From positions 1 to 7,032 of the forward strand of contig JAJZTU010000174.1 of NCBI GenBank assembly GCA_021848765.1: a DNA stretch of 7,032 nt, in the 5' to 3' direction. Origin of the DNA: Bacillota bacterium (GTDB taxonomy: Bacteria > Bacillota > GCA-003054495 > Carboxydocellales > JAJZTU01). Shown piece after piece: positions 1 through 6,614 of the stretch (within the stretch, counting starts at the first letter, position 1; each line of letters starts with the position of its first letter). The notes below the pieces were generated by a model. The model saw nothing but the letters and a program-made list of their open reading frames with translations. It did no database searches and was not told the DNA's origin. Both the position numbers and the translations under genes were made by a program.

Positions 1-1
1 A

Positions 2-628
2 GTGGACTCCGATGCGGTGGATTTGAGCAACCTGCAGCGCCAGATTCTCCACAGGACGGAAGATGTGGGAAAACCTAAGGTAGAATCTGCCCGGGAGAAG
101 CTTTTAGCATTGAATCCCCATATTCAGGTGGAGGTATTTAACCGGCGCCTGGATTCCGGGAACGTCATGGATATACTTTCCGGGTATGATCTGGCCTTAG
201 ACGGGGTAGATAACTTTTCGACCCGTTTTTTGACCAATGATGCCTGTGTTATCCAGAAGAAGCCCTTTTTTCACGGAGGAGTACTACGGTTTTTTGGCCA
301 GGCTATGACGGTGATACCAGGGCAGGGACCTTGCTACCGCTGTGTTTTCCGCCAACCGCCTCCGCCGGGGACGGCGCCGACCTGTGCCGAGGCCGGGGTG
401 CTGGGGGCCATTGTGGGAGTGATTGCCTGTATCCAGGCTACTGAGGTTTTAAAATATATCCTTGGCGCCGGGGAATTATTGGATGGCAGGCTGATGACTT
501 TTGACGGTCTGGCCATGTCCTTTGAGACAGTACAGATCCGGAGGGATGAGAACTGCCCGGTCTGCGGGAAAAAACCCTCGATCCTTCAGCCTCAAGATGA
601 GCAGGAATTTGCCTGTCAGGATAAATAA
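2..628 (+). CDS. ThiF/MoeB/HesA-family E1-like adenylyltransferase, 5'-truncated by window edge
   Basis: This enzyme family adenylates the C-terminal glycine of a small ubiquitin-like sulfur carrier (ThiS, MoaD or similar) in the cytoplasm, for thiamine, molybdopterin or related sulfur transfer. The visible 208 codons begin inside the conserved ATP-binding segment: SNLQRQ at residues 9-14, VGKPK at 22-26, then LDGVDN at 66-71. Two zinc-ligand pairs are present, CYRC at 111-114 and CPVC at 185-188. TCAEAGVL at 127-134 carries Cys128, at the position of the ThiF catalytic cysteine. The glycine-rich nucleotide loop that precedes this in the family is missing, so the true start lies upstream; the GTG at position 2 is an internal valine codon. 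The protein ends about 20 residues after the second CxxC, so there is no C-terminal rhodanese domain of the MoeZ type. No sulfur carrier or sulfurtransferase gene is in view, so ThiF, MoeB and HesA cannot be separated. Family certain, exact role open. Confidence 0.93.
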   Translation: MDSDAVDLSNLQRQILHRTEDVGKPKVESAREKLLALNPHIQVEVFNRRLDSGNVMDILSGYDLALDGVDNFSTRFLTNDACVIQKKPFFHGGVLRFFGQAMTVIPGQGPCYRCVFRQPPPPGTAPTCAEAGVLGAIVGVIACIQATEVLKYILGAGELLDGRLMTFDGLAMSFETVQIRRDENCPVCGKKPSILQPQDEQEFACQDK

Positions 629-675
629 TTGGATTTTTTGGTGCAGCAAGATAGGAATTGGTTCCGGCAAAAAGC

Positions 676-1092
676 TCATCTGGTTTTGTTAAGCTTGTCT
701 CCTTCCAGGAACTTTTTGTACTTTAGGGGAAATTCACCGAGCCTGGTGGCAGGTTCTACCTCCTGGACATAATACCACTTTTCTTCCGGGTCGTTTACCG
801 GTATGCAGCGAACATAGACCTTGTCTCCCGGTTTTAGGTCCTTAAGCTGAGCGGCTGTGGAGCCAAAGGCCCGATATAAGGCAATTGTAACAGGAGGCCC
901 GCTTTTGCTTTCCAGGGCCAGGCAAAATTCGGCGTAGGCAATGGTTTTCCACAGCCTTTTTTTAGCTGTGGCAATAACTTTCGAGCTAAGGTATCCATAG
1001 TGGACTGCCTGCAGGGATTCCCGTTCTTCCACGGATAGCTTGGCTATATGTTTAATTATTATTTCTTCTTTGAGGGGCTGAAACCATTTCAC
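676..1092 (-). CDS. Uncharacterised 138-residue protein, GTG start
   Basis: I do not recognise this protein. The start is a GTG at 1090-1092, supported by GGGAG at 1101-1105 on the minus strand, 8 nt upstream, so the frame looks genuinely translated. The N-terminal 30 residues are charged and probably helical. Residues 32-60 hold a lysine-rich stretch (ATAKKRLWKT at 41-50) followed by a hydrophobic segment too short and too mixed to be a membrane helix. Residues 82-113 (LKDLKPGDKVYVRC, then WYYVQEVEP) look like alternating beta strands with a PGD turn, as in small beta-barrel folds of the OB or PUA kind; this is inference from pattern only. The C-terminal tail is basic (KYKK, ending NKTR). 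There is no signal peptide, cysteine cluster or catalytic motif. It is convergent with the adenylyltransferase (47 nt apart) and divergent from gcvT, so it is probably a single-gene transcript with no clear functional link to either neighbour. Confidence 0.75.
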   Translation of the reverse strand: MKWFQPLKEEIIIKHIAKLSVEERESLQAVHYGYLSSKVIATAKKRLWKTIAYAEFCLALESKSGPPVTIALYRAFGSTAAQLKDLKPGDKVYVRCIPVNDPEEKWYYVQEVEPATRLGEFPLKYKKFLEGDKLNKTR

Positions 1093-1118
1093 CTGATCAT
1101 CTCCCTGTCTGCTACCAT

Positions 1119-1148
1119 TCTATATAAGAATTAATTTCTATCCGGCAA
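1119..1148 (-). promoter_or_regulatory. Candidate promoter for the 138-residue minus-strand gene
   Basis: Read on the minus strand, TTGCCG (1148-1143) and TATAGA (1124-1119) are separated by 18 nt. Each matches the housekeeping consensus at four of six positions. Transcription would begin near 1112, leaving a short leader that still contains the GGGAG ribosome binding site at 1105-1101. A better isolated -10 hexamer, TATAAT at 1164-1159 on the same strand, has no recognisable -35 partner. Prediction from pattern only. Confidence 0.35.
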
Positions 1149-1163
1149 CCGTTTTGGTATTAT
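1135..1163 (+). promoter_or_regulatory. Candidate extended -10 promoter for the gcv operon
   Basis: TGGTATTAT at 1155-1163 fits an extended -10 element (TG, one base, then TATTAT, five of six matches). The -35 position 17 nt upstream, TTTCTA at 1135-1140, is poor, which is tolerable for extended -10 promoters. Transcription from about 1170 would give a leader of roughly 190 nt before gcvT. It overlaps a TATAAT on the opposite strand (1159-1164). Weak evidence. Confidence 0.3.
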
Positions 1164-1359
1164 AACTAAACCAACAAATAATTCTCTATATTTATCGGGA
1201 ATAATCGAGAAACTATTAAGGGAAAATTGCATAATACAAGAATAGCTTTTCTCCAATTTTCCGGTTTGCTACTCTTTTGTCCTTCTTATTTTCCAGTTTT
1301 TGTCTTGGCTAGCGGAATTTACGGAGACGAATACTAGGGAGTGTGGAGGTGAACGCTTC

Positions 1360-2481
1360 ATGACTGAGCAGCAATTAAAGCGTACCCCCCTGTATGAAGC
1401 TCATATCGCTGCAGGGGCCAAAATGATAGATTTTGGGGGCTGGGAGATGCCGGTCCAGTACAAAGGGATATTGGAGGAACACAGGGCCGTTCGGACGGCA
1501 GCAGGGCTTTTTGATGTATCCCATATGGGTGAAATTGAAATCAAAGGTCCAACGGCACTGCAGACTGTGCAGCATTTAATTACCAATGATGCAGCAAAGC
1601 TGGCCACAGGTCAGGTGATTTACAGCCCCATGTGTTATCCCCATGGAGGGGTGGTGGATGACCTCCTGGTTTATAAGCGGGCTGAAGACCATTACTATAT
1701 AGTGGTGAACGCATCCAACACGGACAAGGACCTGGAATGGATGCAGGAAAACTCTCTCTTGGAAACAACGGTGGTTAACCAATCGGCTGCCACTGCCCAG
1801 TTGGCTTTGCAGGGCCCCAAAGCTTTGCCCGTGCTCCAGAGGTTAACCGGGGTGAGGCTGGAGCTCGGCTATTACCGCTTTACCAGGGGGAAGGTTGCCG
1901 GGGTGGACTGCCTGATTTCCCGGACCGGGTACACCGGGGAGGTTGGCTTTGAGCTGTATTGTGCGCCGGAGCTGGTCAGGCGGTTATGGGACACGATCTT
2001 GGCTGAAGGTCATCAGGGGGAAGAAGTAATGCCTATTGGCCTGGGGGCCAGGGATACCCTAAGATTTGAGGCCGGGATGCCCCTTTACGGTCATGAGCTG
2101 GGTGAGAACATCAACCCTCTGGAGGCCGGTCTGGGCAGTTTTGTCAAACCGGATAAGGACGAGTTTATCGGTAAGAGCGCTCTGGTCCTGGCTAGAGCAA
2201 TGGGATTAAAACGTAAATTAGTCGGAATCGAAATGGTGGAAAGAGGTATCCCCAGAGGTGGCTATGTGCTTGCTATGGCAGGGAAGGATATAGGATTTGT
2301 AACTTCAGGTACCTTCTCGCCAAGCTTAGGTAAAAACCTGGGCCTGGGTTTTGTACCTGTGGAAATGTCCAGGGAAGGGACGGAGCTGCAGGTAATAATC
2401 CGGGGTAAAGCAGTAAAAGCTGTGGTGGTATCCACACCATTTTACAAAAAAGACTTAAAAGGAGGCAAAAGTAATGACTAA
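1360..2481 (+). CDS. gcvT: Glycine cleavage system T protein (aminomethyltransferase)
   Basis: GcvT transfers the methylene group from the aminomethyl-lipoyl arm of H protein to tetrahydrofolate, releasing ammonia and giving methylene-tetrahydrofolate; it is cytoplasmic. The 373-residue product has the usual family length. Visible hallmarks are TPLYEAH at 9-15, DFGGWEMPV at 24-32, GLFDVSHMGE at 49-58, the VVDDLLVY segment at 98-105 carrying the catalytic aspartate pair (D100/D101), SRTGYTGEVGFELY in the middle, GARDTLRFEAGMPLYGHEL, and SGTFSPSLG near the C-terminus. I chose the ATG at 1360 because GGAGGTGA at 1345-1352 lies 7 nt before it; the frame stays open upstream to a TTG at 1300, but those 20 codons do not resemble the family and have no ribosome binding site. 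It is the first gene of the gcv operon and overlaps gcvH by 8 nt, which suggests translational coupling. Confidence 0.97.
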   Translation: MTEQQLKRTPLYEAHIAAGAKMIDFGGWEMPVQYKGILEEHRAVRTAAGLFDVSHMGEIEIKGPTALQTVQHLITNDAAKLATGQVIYSPMCYPHGGVVDDLLVYKRAEDHYYIVVNASNTDKDLEWMQENSLLETTVVNQSAATAQLALQGPKALPVLQRLTGVRLELGYYRFTRGKVAGVDCLISRTGYTGEVGFELYCAPELVRRLWDTILAEGHQGEEVMPIGLGARDTLRFEAGMPLYGHELGENINPLEAGLGSFVKPDKDEFIGKSALVLARAMGLKRKLVGIEMVERGIPRGGYVLAMAGKDIGFVTSGTFSPSLGKNLGLGFVPVEMSREGTELQVIIRGKAVKAVVVSTPFYKKDLKGGKSND

Positions 2482-2860
2482 TCCAAGAGACTTAAAGTAC
2501 ACCAAGGAGCATGAGTGGGCCAGGATTGAGGGTAACCGGGTAACCGTCGGGATTACCCATTATGCCCAGGAAGCTCTGGGAGATGTAGTTTTTGTGGAAC
2601 TACCGGGTGTAGGTGATAAAATCATCGAAGGTGAGGCATTCGGGACGGTAGAATCGGTAAAATCGGTTTCCGACCTGTATGCCCCCGTAAGCGGTGAGGT
2701 GGTAGAGGTTAATGATAATGTCCTTGATTCTCCGGAGACCGTCAACACAGACCCGTACGGAGCTGCCTGGATGATTGTTGTGGAAATTGCCGACCCCACA
2801 GAAGTGGATAAACTACTTAGCGCTGAGCAATATGAAGAGTTCTTGGCTGAACAAGACTAA
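2474..2860 (+). CDS. gcvH: Glycine cleavage system H protein (lipoyl carrier)
   Basis: GcvH is the mobile carrier of the glycine cleavage complex: its lipoyl-lysine takes the aminomethyl group from the P protein, passes it to the T protein and is then reoxidised by the L protein. The product has 128 residues, the standard length. KYTKEHEW at 8-15 is the typical N-terminus, and the lipoylation site is Lys63 in the motif TVESVKSVSDLYAP (58-71). SGEVVEVN and the DPYGAAWM segment follow as usual, and the acidic C-terminal helix (ending in EQYEEFLAEQD) is complete. AAGGAGG at 2459-2465 stands 8 nt before the ATG, inside the 3' end of gcvT. Lipoylation needs a ligase or LipB/LipA-type enzymes that are not in this window. 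Confidence 0.98.
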   Translation: MTNPRDLKYTKEHEWARIEGNRVTVGITHYAQEALGDVVFVELPGVGDKIIEGEAFGTVESVKSVSDLYAPVSGEVVEVNDNVLDSPETVNTDPYGAAWMIVVEIADPTEVDKLLSAEQYEEFLAEQD

Positions 2861-2907
2861 CAGTAGCGAGAGTCAGTATTGACTAAATCCCGAGAGGAGG
2901 GGGCGGC

Positions 2908-4323
2908 ATGCGCTATCATCCCCATACCGAAGCTGATCGCAAGGAGATGCTGGCGGCCATGGGCATGAAGTCCATGCAGGATCTGTTTGCTGATATTCCG
3001 GAGAAGGTGAGGTTAGCCAGGGAACTTAACATTCCAGGGCCCCTTTCCGAACAGGAACTGGTGAAACACCTTGGGGAACTGAGCGGCAAAAACGCAAACC
3101 TGGCAGACTACGTCTCTTTTTTGGGGGGCGGAATTTATGACCACTATGTACCAAGTGTCATCAACCACCTGCTCCTGCGGCCGGAATTCTTTACTGCCTA
3201 CACACCCTATCAGCCGGAGATCAGCCAAGGCACCCTGACAGCTATCTTCGAGTATCAGACTTTGATCTGCCGGCTGACCGGGATGGAAGTGGCCAATGCT
3301 TCCATGTATGACGGGGCTTCAGCTCTGGCCGAGGCCGTCCTGATGGCCGGGGAGGCAGTTAAACGCAAAGAAATCCTCCTTTCGGCGGCAGTGCATCCTG
3401 AATGCCGGGAGGTGGTAAAAACCTATGCCCGCGGCCAGGGACTTGCTGTGGCAGAGGTGCCTTTTACAGGCGGAATTACAGACCTGGATGCCCTGAAGGC
3501 CAAACTATCCGGGAACACTGCTGCGGTGGTGGTCCAGAACCCTAACTTTTTCGGGTGTATTGAGCCTGTCCTGGAATTGGGAGAGGCTGCCCACGGGCAG
3601 GGAGCTTTGTATATTACGGCAGTAGATCCCATCTCCCTGGGAATTCTCAAAGCACCGGGAGAATACGGGGCTGATATAGTGGTAGGAGACGGCCAGGCTT
3701 TGGGTAACCCCACCAGTTATGGTGGGCCGCATCTGGGATTTATGGCTGCCGCGGCAAAACTGGTACGGCGGATGCCTGGCCGTATTGTAGGCCAGGCGGT
3801 GGACACCAGGGGGCAGCGGGCGTTTGTGCTGACCCTCCAGGCCAGGGAACAGCATATCAGGCGGGAGAAGGCTACCTCCAATATCTGTTCCAATCAGGCT
3901 CTGAATGCCCTGGCAGCAACCATTTACCTGTGTTTGCTGGGGAAAAAGGGGATCCGGGAACTGGCAGAGCTTTGCTTGCAGAAAGCTCACTACCTTGCCG
4001 GGAAACTGGCAGAAGTTCCGGGCTACCGGCTGGCATTTTCTGCGCCTTTCTTCAAAGAGTTTGTGCTAAAGACCCCGGTAACTCCCGCTTTAATCAATCA
4101 GGCCCTGCTGAAGGATAAAATACTGGGAGGGCTCGACCTGGGCACTTTCTATCCGGAATTGGCCGGCCACCAGATGTTTGCTGTTACTGAGCGGCGGACC
4201 CGGGCTGAAATGGATAACTTGGTGGCAAAGCTCAAGGATGACATCGCAGCAAAGTCGAAGGATAATGTCGTAGCTAAACCTAAAGATGACGTCGTGGCAA
4301 AGCCGGGAGGTGGGCGGGGATGA
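2908..4323 (+). CDS. gcvPA: Glycine dehydrogenase (decarboxylating) subunit 1, with a repeat-extended C-terminus
   Basis: This is the N-terminal half of the split P protein; with GcvPB it decarboxylates glycine and loads the aminomethyl group onto lipoyl-GcvH. It has the aminotransferase-like fold but lacks the PLP lysine, which is in GcvPB. Landmarks: YHPHTEADRKEML at 3-15, GGIYDHYVPSV, the YQPEISQGTL segment, YDGASALAEA at 134-143, NPNFFG at 211-216, DGQALGNPTSYGGPHLGF from 261, and ATSNICSNQ at 322-330. The ATG follows AGAGGAGG at 2893-2900 by 7 nt, 47 nt after gcvH. The family usually has about 445-450 residues; this one has 471. The extra length is a tail of degenerate 8-residue repeats (LVAKLKDD, IAAKSKDN, VVAKPKDD, VVAKP) from residue 438, then GGGRG. 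The stop overlaps the gcvPB start by 4 nt (ATGA). Function is not in doubt; the tail is probably disordered and dispensable, which is inference. Confidence 0.97.
   Translation: MRYHPHTEADRKEMLAAMGMKSMQDLFADIPEKVRLARELNIPGPLSEQELVKHLGELSGKNANLADYVSFLGGGIYDHYVPSVINHLLLRPEFFTAYTPYQPEISQGTLTAIFEYQTLICRLTGMEVANASMYDGASALAEAVLMAGEAVKRKEILLSAAVHPECREVVKTYARGQGLAVAEVPFTGGITDLDALKAKLSGNTAAVVVQNPNFFGCIEPVLELGEAAHGQGALYITAVDPISLGILKAPGEYGADIVVGDGQALGNPTSYGGPHLGFMAAAAKLVRRMPGRIVGQAVDTRGQRAFVLTLQAREQHIRREKATSNICSNQALNALAATIYLCLLGKKGIRELAELCLQKAHYLAGKLAEVPGYRLAFSAPFFKEFVLKTPVTPALINQALLKDKILGGLDLGTFYPELAGHQMFAVTERRTRAEMDNLVAKLKDDIAAKSKDNVVAKPKDDVVAKPGGGRG
4219..4305 (+). repeat. 24-bp degenerate tandem repeat at the 3' end of gcvPA
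   Basis: Three full 24-bp units (4219-4242, 4243-4266, 4267-4290) and a partial fourth (4291-4305) encode LVAKLKDD, IAAKSKDN, VVAKPKDD and VVAKP. All keep the reading frame. The first unit matches the ordinary end of the last GcvPA helix, so the rest look like in-frame duplications that later diverged. Many differences lie in third codon positions (for example AAG/AAA, GCA/GCT), implying the expansion is not recent. Confidence 0.8.
4306..4312 (+). promoter_or_regulatory. gcvPB ribosome binding site inside the gcvPA tail
   Basis: GGAGGTG lies 7 nt before the gcvPB ATG at 4320 and is read in gcvPA as part of the Gly-Gly-Gly-Arg-Gly terminus. The glycine-rich ending of GcvPA is therefore at least partly set by the need for this site. 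Confidence 0.8.
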
Positions 4324-5771
4324 CGGAACAGCTGGTTTTTGAACTGAGTAAACCGGGCCGCAGGTGTTTGGAGCTTCCGGCCTGTGATGTTCCCAAAGCG
4401 GAGTTATCCTCCCTCCTGCCCCCGGGAATGCTCCGGGATGAAATTAAGGGGATGCCGGAAGTGAGTGAAATTGATGTAGTCCGGCATTTTACCCGCTTGT
4501 CCAAGCTAAACCATGGAGTTGATAACGGATTTTATCCCCTGGGGTCCTGTACAATGAAGTATAATCCCAAGGTTAATGAAGACGCTGCCCGGCTGCCGGG
4601 TTTTGCCAGGATTCACCCCTATCAGCCGGAGGAGCTGGCCCAGGGCGCCCTGGAATTGATGTATAAGACTCAGGAATTCCTGGCAGAAATCGGCGGCATG
4701 GATGGGATCAGCCTGCAGCCTGCAGCCGGCGCTCATGGTGAGTACACAGGTATGATAATTATCCGGGCCTACCATGAGAGCAAGGGAGAACAGCGTACCA
4801 AAGTCATAGTCCCCGACTCAGCCCATGGGACTAATCCGGCTACAGCAGCCCTTTGCGGCTACCAGGTTGTTCAGGTGAAATCTGATGCCAGGGGCGGAGT
4901 GGATGTAGAGGCTCTGCGCCAGGCCATGAGTGGGGACGTGGCAGCTTTAATGCTGACTAACCCTAATACCCTGGGCCTGTTTGATGAAAATATTACGGAA
5001 ATCGCTGATCTTGTCCACGGGGGAGGCGGACTCCTCTATTACGACGGAGCCAATGCCAATGCGATCATGGGGATTGCCAGGCCGGGAGATATGGGTTTTG
5101 ATGTGGTACACTTTAATTTGCATAAAACTTTCTCTACTCCTCACGGGGGAGGAGGACCCGGTTCCGGGCCGGTGGGGGTAAAGGGATTTCTGGAACCCTT
5201 TTTGCCCAAACCGGTGGTCGGGTTTAAGGAAGGTAAATACTTTCTGGATTATGACCGGCCTCAGTCCATTGGTAAGGTGCGTTCCTTCTACGGAAATTTC
5301 GGTGTGGTGGTAAAGGCTTATGCTTATATGATTGCCCTGGGTGGGGCCGGACTGAAAGCAGTCAGCGAACATGCGGTGCTCAATGCCAATTATCTGATGC
5401 ACAAGCTGAAAAAAGATTACCATTTGCCTTACGGCCGGATCTGCAAGCATGAGTTTGTCATTACCTCCAGGAATCAGAAGGGAAAAGGGGTGCATACCCT
5501 GGATATTGCCAAGCGGCTGCTGGATTTTGGCTATCACCCTCCCACCATCTACTTCCCTTTGATTGTGGAGGAAGCCATGATGATTGAGCCTACTGAGACA
5601 GAGTCCAGGGAGACCCTGGACGAGTTTATCGCCACTATGGAAAGGATCGCCCGGGAAGTGGAGCAAAACCCGGAACTGGTCTGGGAAGCGCCTCACAATA
5701 CGCCGGTAGGCAGGCCGGATGAGGCTGCAGCGGCGCGAAAACCCGTGCTGAGCTATTTATTCTGTGAATGA
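4320..5771 (+). CDS. gcvPB: Glycine dehydrogenase (decarboxylating) subunit 2, PLP-binding
   Basis: This is the C-terminal half of the split P protein and carries the pyridoxal phosphate cofactor. With GcvPA it decarboxylates glycine and transfers the aminomethyl group to GcvH. The 483 residues match the usual length. The PLP Schiff-base lysine is Lys269 in NLHKTFSTPHGGGGPG. Other family signatures are FELSKPGRR near the N-terminus, NGFYPLGSCTMKYNPK at 69-84, LQPAAGAHGEYTG, PDSAHGTNPATAA, and TNPNTLGLFDENI. The late segments KHEFVIT and MMIEPTETES, with a conserved-looking end, show the gene is intact. The ATG at 4320 overlaps the gcvPA stop by 4 nt and has a good ribosome binding site, so the two subunits are probably translated in step. 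It is the last gene of the operon; two terminators follow. Dihydrolipoyl dehydrogenase (L protein) is not adjacent and must be encoded elsewhere. Confidence 0.98.
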   Translation: MTEQLVFELSKPGRRCLELPACDVPKAELSSLLPPGMLRDEIKGMPEVSEIDVVRHFTRLSKLNHGVDNGFYPLGSCTMKYNPKVNEDAARLPGFARIHPYQPEELAQGALELMYKTQEFLAEIGGMDGISLQPAAGAHGEYTGMIIIRAYHESKGEQRTKVIVPDSAHGTNPATAALCGYQVVQVKSDARGGVDVEALRQAMSGDVAALMLTNPNTLGLFDENITEIADLVHGGGGLLYYDGANANAIMGIARPGDMGFDVVHFNLHKTFSTPHGGGGPGSGPVGVKGFLEPFLPKPVVGFKEGKYFLDYDRPQSIGKVRSFYGNFGVVVKAYAYMIALGGAGLKAVSEHAVLNANYLMHKLKKDYHLPYGRICKHEFVITSRNQKGKGVHTLDIAKRLLDFGYHPPTIYFPLIVEEAMMIEPTETESRETLDEFIATMERIAREVEQNPELVWEAPHNTPVGRPDEAAAARKPVLSYLFCE

Positions 5772-5803
5772 GGCGAAGTATAGTAAGTGAATATCTGCAA
5801 AGC

Positions 5804-5847
5804 AAAGTAGGGTATCTTGGCTAAAGTCAAGGTATGCTACTTTTTTT
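5804..5847 (+). terminator. Rho-independent terminator of the gcv operon
   Basis: AAAGTAG (5804-5810) pairs with CTACTTT (5837-5843). After one G-G mismatch an inner stem of GTATCTTG with CAAGGTAT continues the helix with two G-U pairs, closing over an 8-nt loop. A run of seven T (5841-5847) follows. It begins 32 nt after the gcvPB stop and works only in the plus direction. Confidence 0.8.
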
Positions 5848-5900
5848 GTCAGGTTTTAATCGGAAACTAATCTTCATTAAGGCCTGATTACTTATAAGCA

Positions 5901-5944
5901 AAAAAAGAGTACCCCGGAATCATAATTCCGGGGTACTCTTTTTT
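5901..5944. terminator. Bidirectional terminator between gcvPB and pduL
   Basis: A perfect 20-bp inverted repeat (arms 5901-5920 and 5925-5944) encloses a 4-nt CATA loop. The GC-rich core (GAGTACCCCGG) is flanked by six A on one side and six T on the other, so transcripts from either strand end in a U run. It lies 4 nt after the pduL stop and is the second terminator behind gcvPB. Confidence 0.93.
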
Positions 5945-5948
5945 GAAA

Positions 5949-6614
5949 TTACATCAATAACTTTCGTGCCACAATCTCAACAATATCACCGTTGTCCAGC
6001 AGGGCGGCATTGGCTTCATCGGTATCCAGGTGGAATTCCAGCTTAAATTTCTCGCTGACCCGGATTAAGACGTTATTAAAAGCTGTCCCGCGCTCCCCTT
6101 CCACCAGGACTTGGACCCGGTCCCCGTCTTTTAGCCGGGCTTGGGCGGCATCACTTGGATGCATGTGAATATGGGCTGCCGCCAGGATCACACCTTTTTC
6201 CAGGTTTACAGCGCCTTTCGGACCAACCAGGGCAACACCCGGGGTCCCGGCTAAGTCCCCGGAGTCCCTGAGGGGGGCTTCGATTCCCAGGCGGTAGGCA
6301 TCAGTGCGGGAGATTTCCACCTGGCTTTGGGGACGGGTGGGCCCCAGGACGCGCACACCTTCGATGACACCTTTGGGGCCTACCACGGTCAAGGTCTCCC
6401 TAGCGGCAAACTGACCGGGTTGGGAGAGCGGCTTATAAACCTGGAGCCCGTACCCGGACCCGAACATTGCCTTCAGGTGTTCGGGAGAAAGGTGGATATG
6501 GCGGGCGGAGATTCCCACCGGTACCCGGAAAGGCTCAGGGTCGATCGGCTTAAGATAGAGGGACAGGTAATAGGGTGTTAGCTCCTGAAGATTTGGATTA
6601 TCCTGCAATTCCAT
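5949..6614 (-). CDS. pduL: PduL-type phosphate acyltransferase (phosphotransacylase)
   Basis: PduL interconverts acyl-CoA and acyl phosphate (propanoyl or acetyl), linking CoA thioesters to ATP formation by an acyl kinase. The 221-residue product has two PduL domains. Likely metal ligands are His39 and His41 (SARHIHLS), Glu100 (QVEISRTDA), His148 and His150 (AAAHIHMH) and His195 (EFHLD). From memory they match the zinc ligands of the crystallised Rhodopseudomonas PduL with a constant offset of nine. I set the start at the ATG 6612-6614: AGGAGG (6629-6624) lies 9 nt before it, whereas it directly abuts the in-frame ATG at 6621-6623, too close for initiation. About 30 residues precede the conserved core; they could form a helix (NLQELTPYYLSLYL), the place where microcompartment-targeted PduLs carry an encapsulation peptide. 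No shell genes are in view, so a free cytosolic role in acetate or propionate metabolism is more likely. Single-gene, convergent with gcv. Confidence 0.95.
   Translation of the reverse strand: MELQDNPNLQELTPYYLSLYLKPIDPEPFRVPVGISARHIHLSPEHLKAMFGSGYGLQVYKPLSQPGQFAARETLTVVGPKGVIEGVRVLGPTRPQSQVEISRTDAYRLGIEAPLRDSGDLAGTPGVALVGPKGAVNLEKGVILAAAHIHMHPSDAAQARLKDGDRVQVLVEGERGTAFNNVLIRVSEKFKLEFHLDTDEANAALLDNGDIVEIVARKLLM

Larger units (their letters stand above)
1093..1359. other. Divergent intergenic region and gcv leader, no riboswitch seen
   Basis: The region separates the minus-strand unknown gene from gcvT. The left half is AT-rich and holds weak promoter candidates on both strands. A short imperfect inverted repeat, TTCTC at 1182-1186 against GAGAA at 1207-1211, could be an operator but is weak. 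From about 1245 to 1309 the plus strand is roughly four-fifths pyrimidine. I searched by eye for the conserved core of glycine riboswitches, which often precede gcvT in Gram-positive bacteria, and saw none. I also see no terminator-like hairpin with a T run in the leader. Confidence 0.6.

Noticed and set aside
2..4. GTG at position 2 as the start of the adenylyltransferase
   Set aside because: It lies inside the conserved ATP-binding segment; the family has an N-terminal Rossmann loop before it, so the gene is cut by the window.
629..675. Terminator between the adenylyltransferase and the minus-strand gene
   Set aside because: Only a 4-bp GGAA/TTCC hairpin is visible, without a T run.
1300..1359. 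TTG at 1300 as an upstream start of gcvT
   Set aside because: No ribosome binding site there and the extra 20 residues do not resemble GcvT, whereas the ATG at 1360 has a near-perfect GGAGGTGA.
3505..3990. 161-codon open frame on the minus strand
   Set aside because: Antisense shadow of gcvPA without recognisable protein features.
4219..4305. CRISPR-like repeat array
   Set aside because: The 24-bp units are contiguous, degenerate, in frame and without spacers; they encode a protein repeat.
4947..5696. Long open frame of 249 codons on the minus strand
   Set aside because: It is fully antisense to gcvPB, has no family resemblance and no ribosome binding site; it results from the codon composition of gcvPB.
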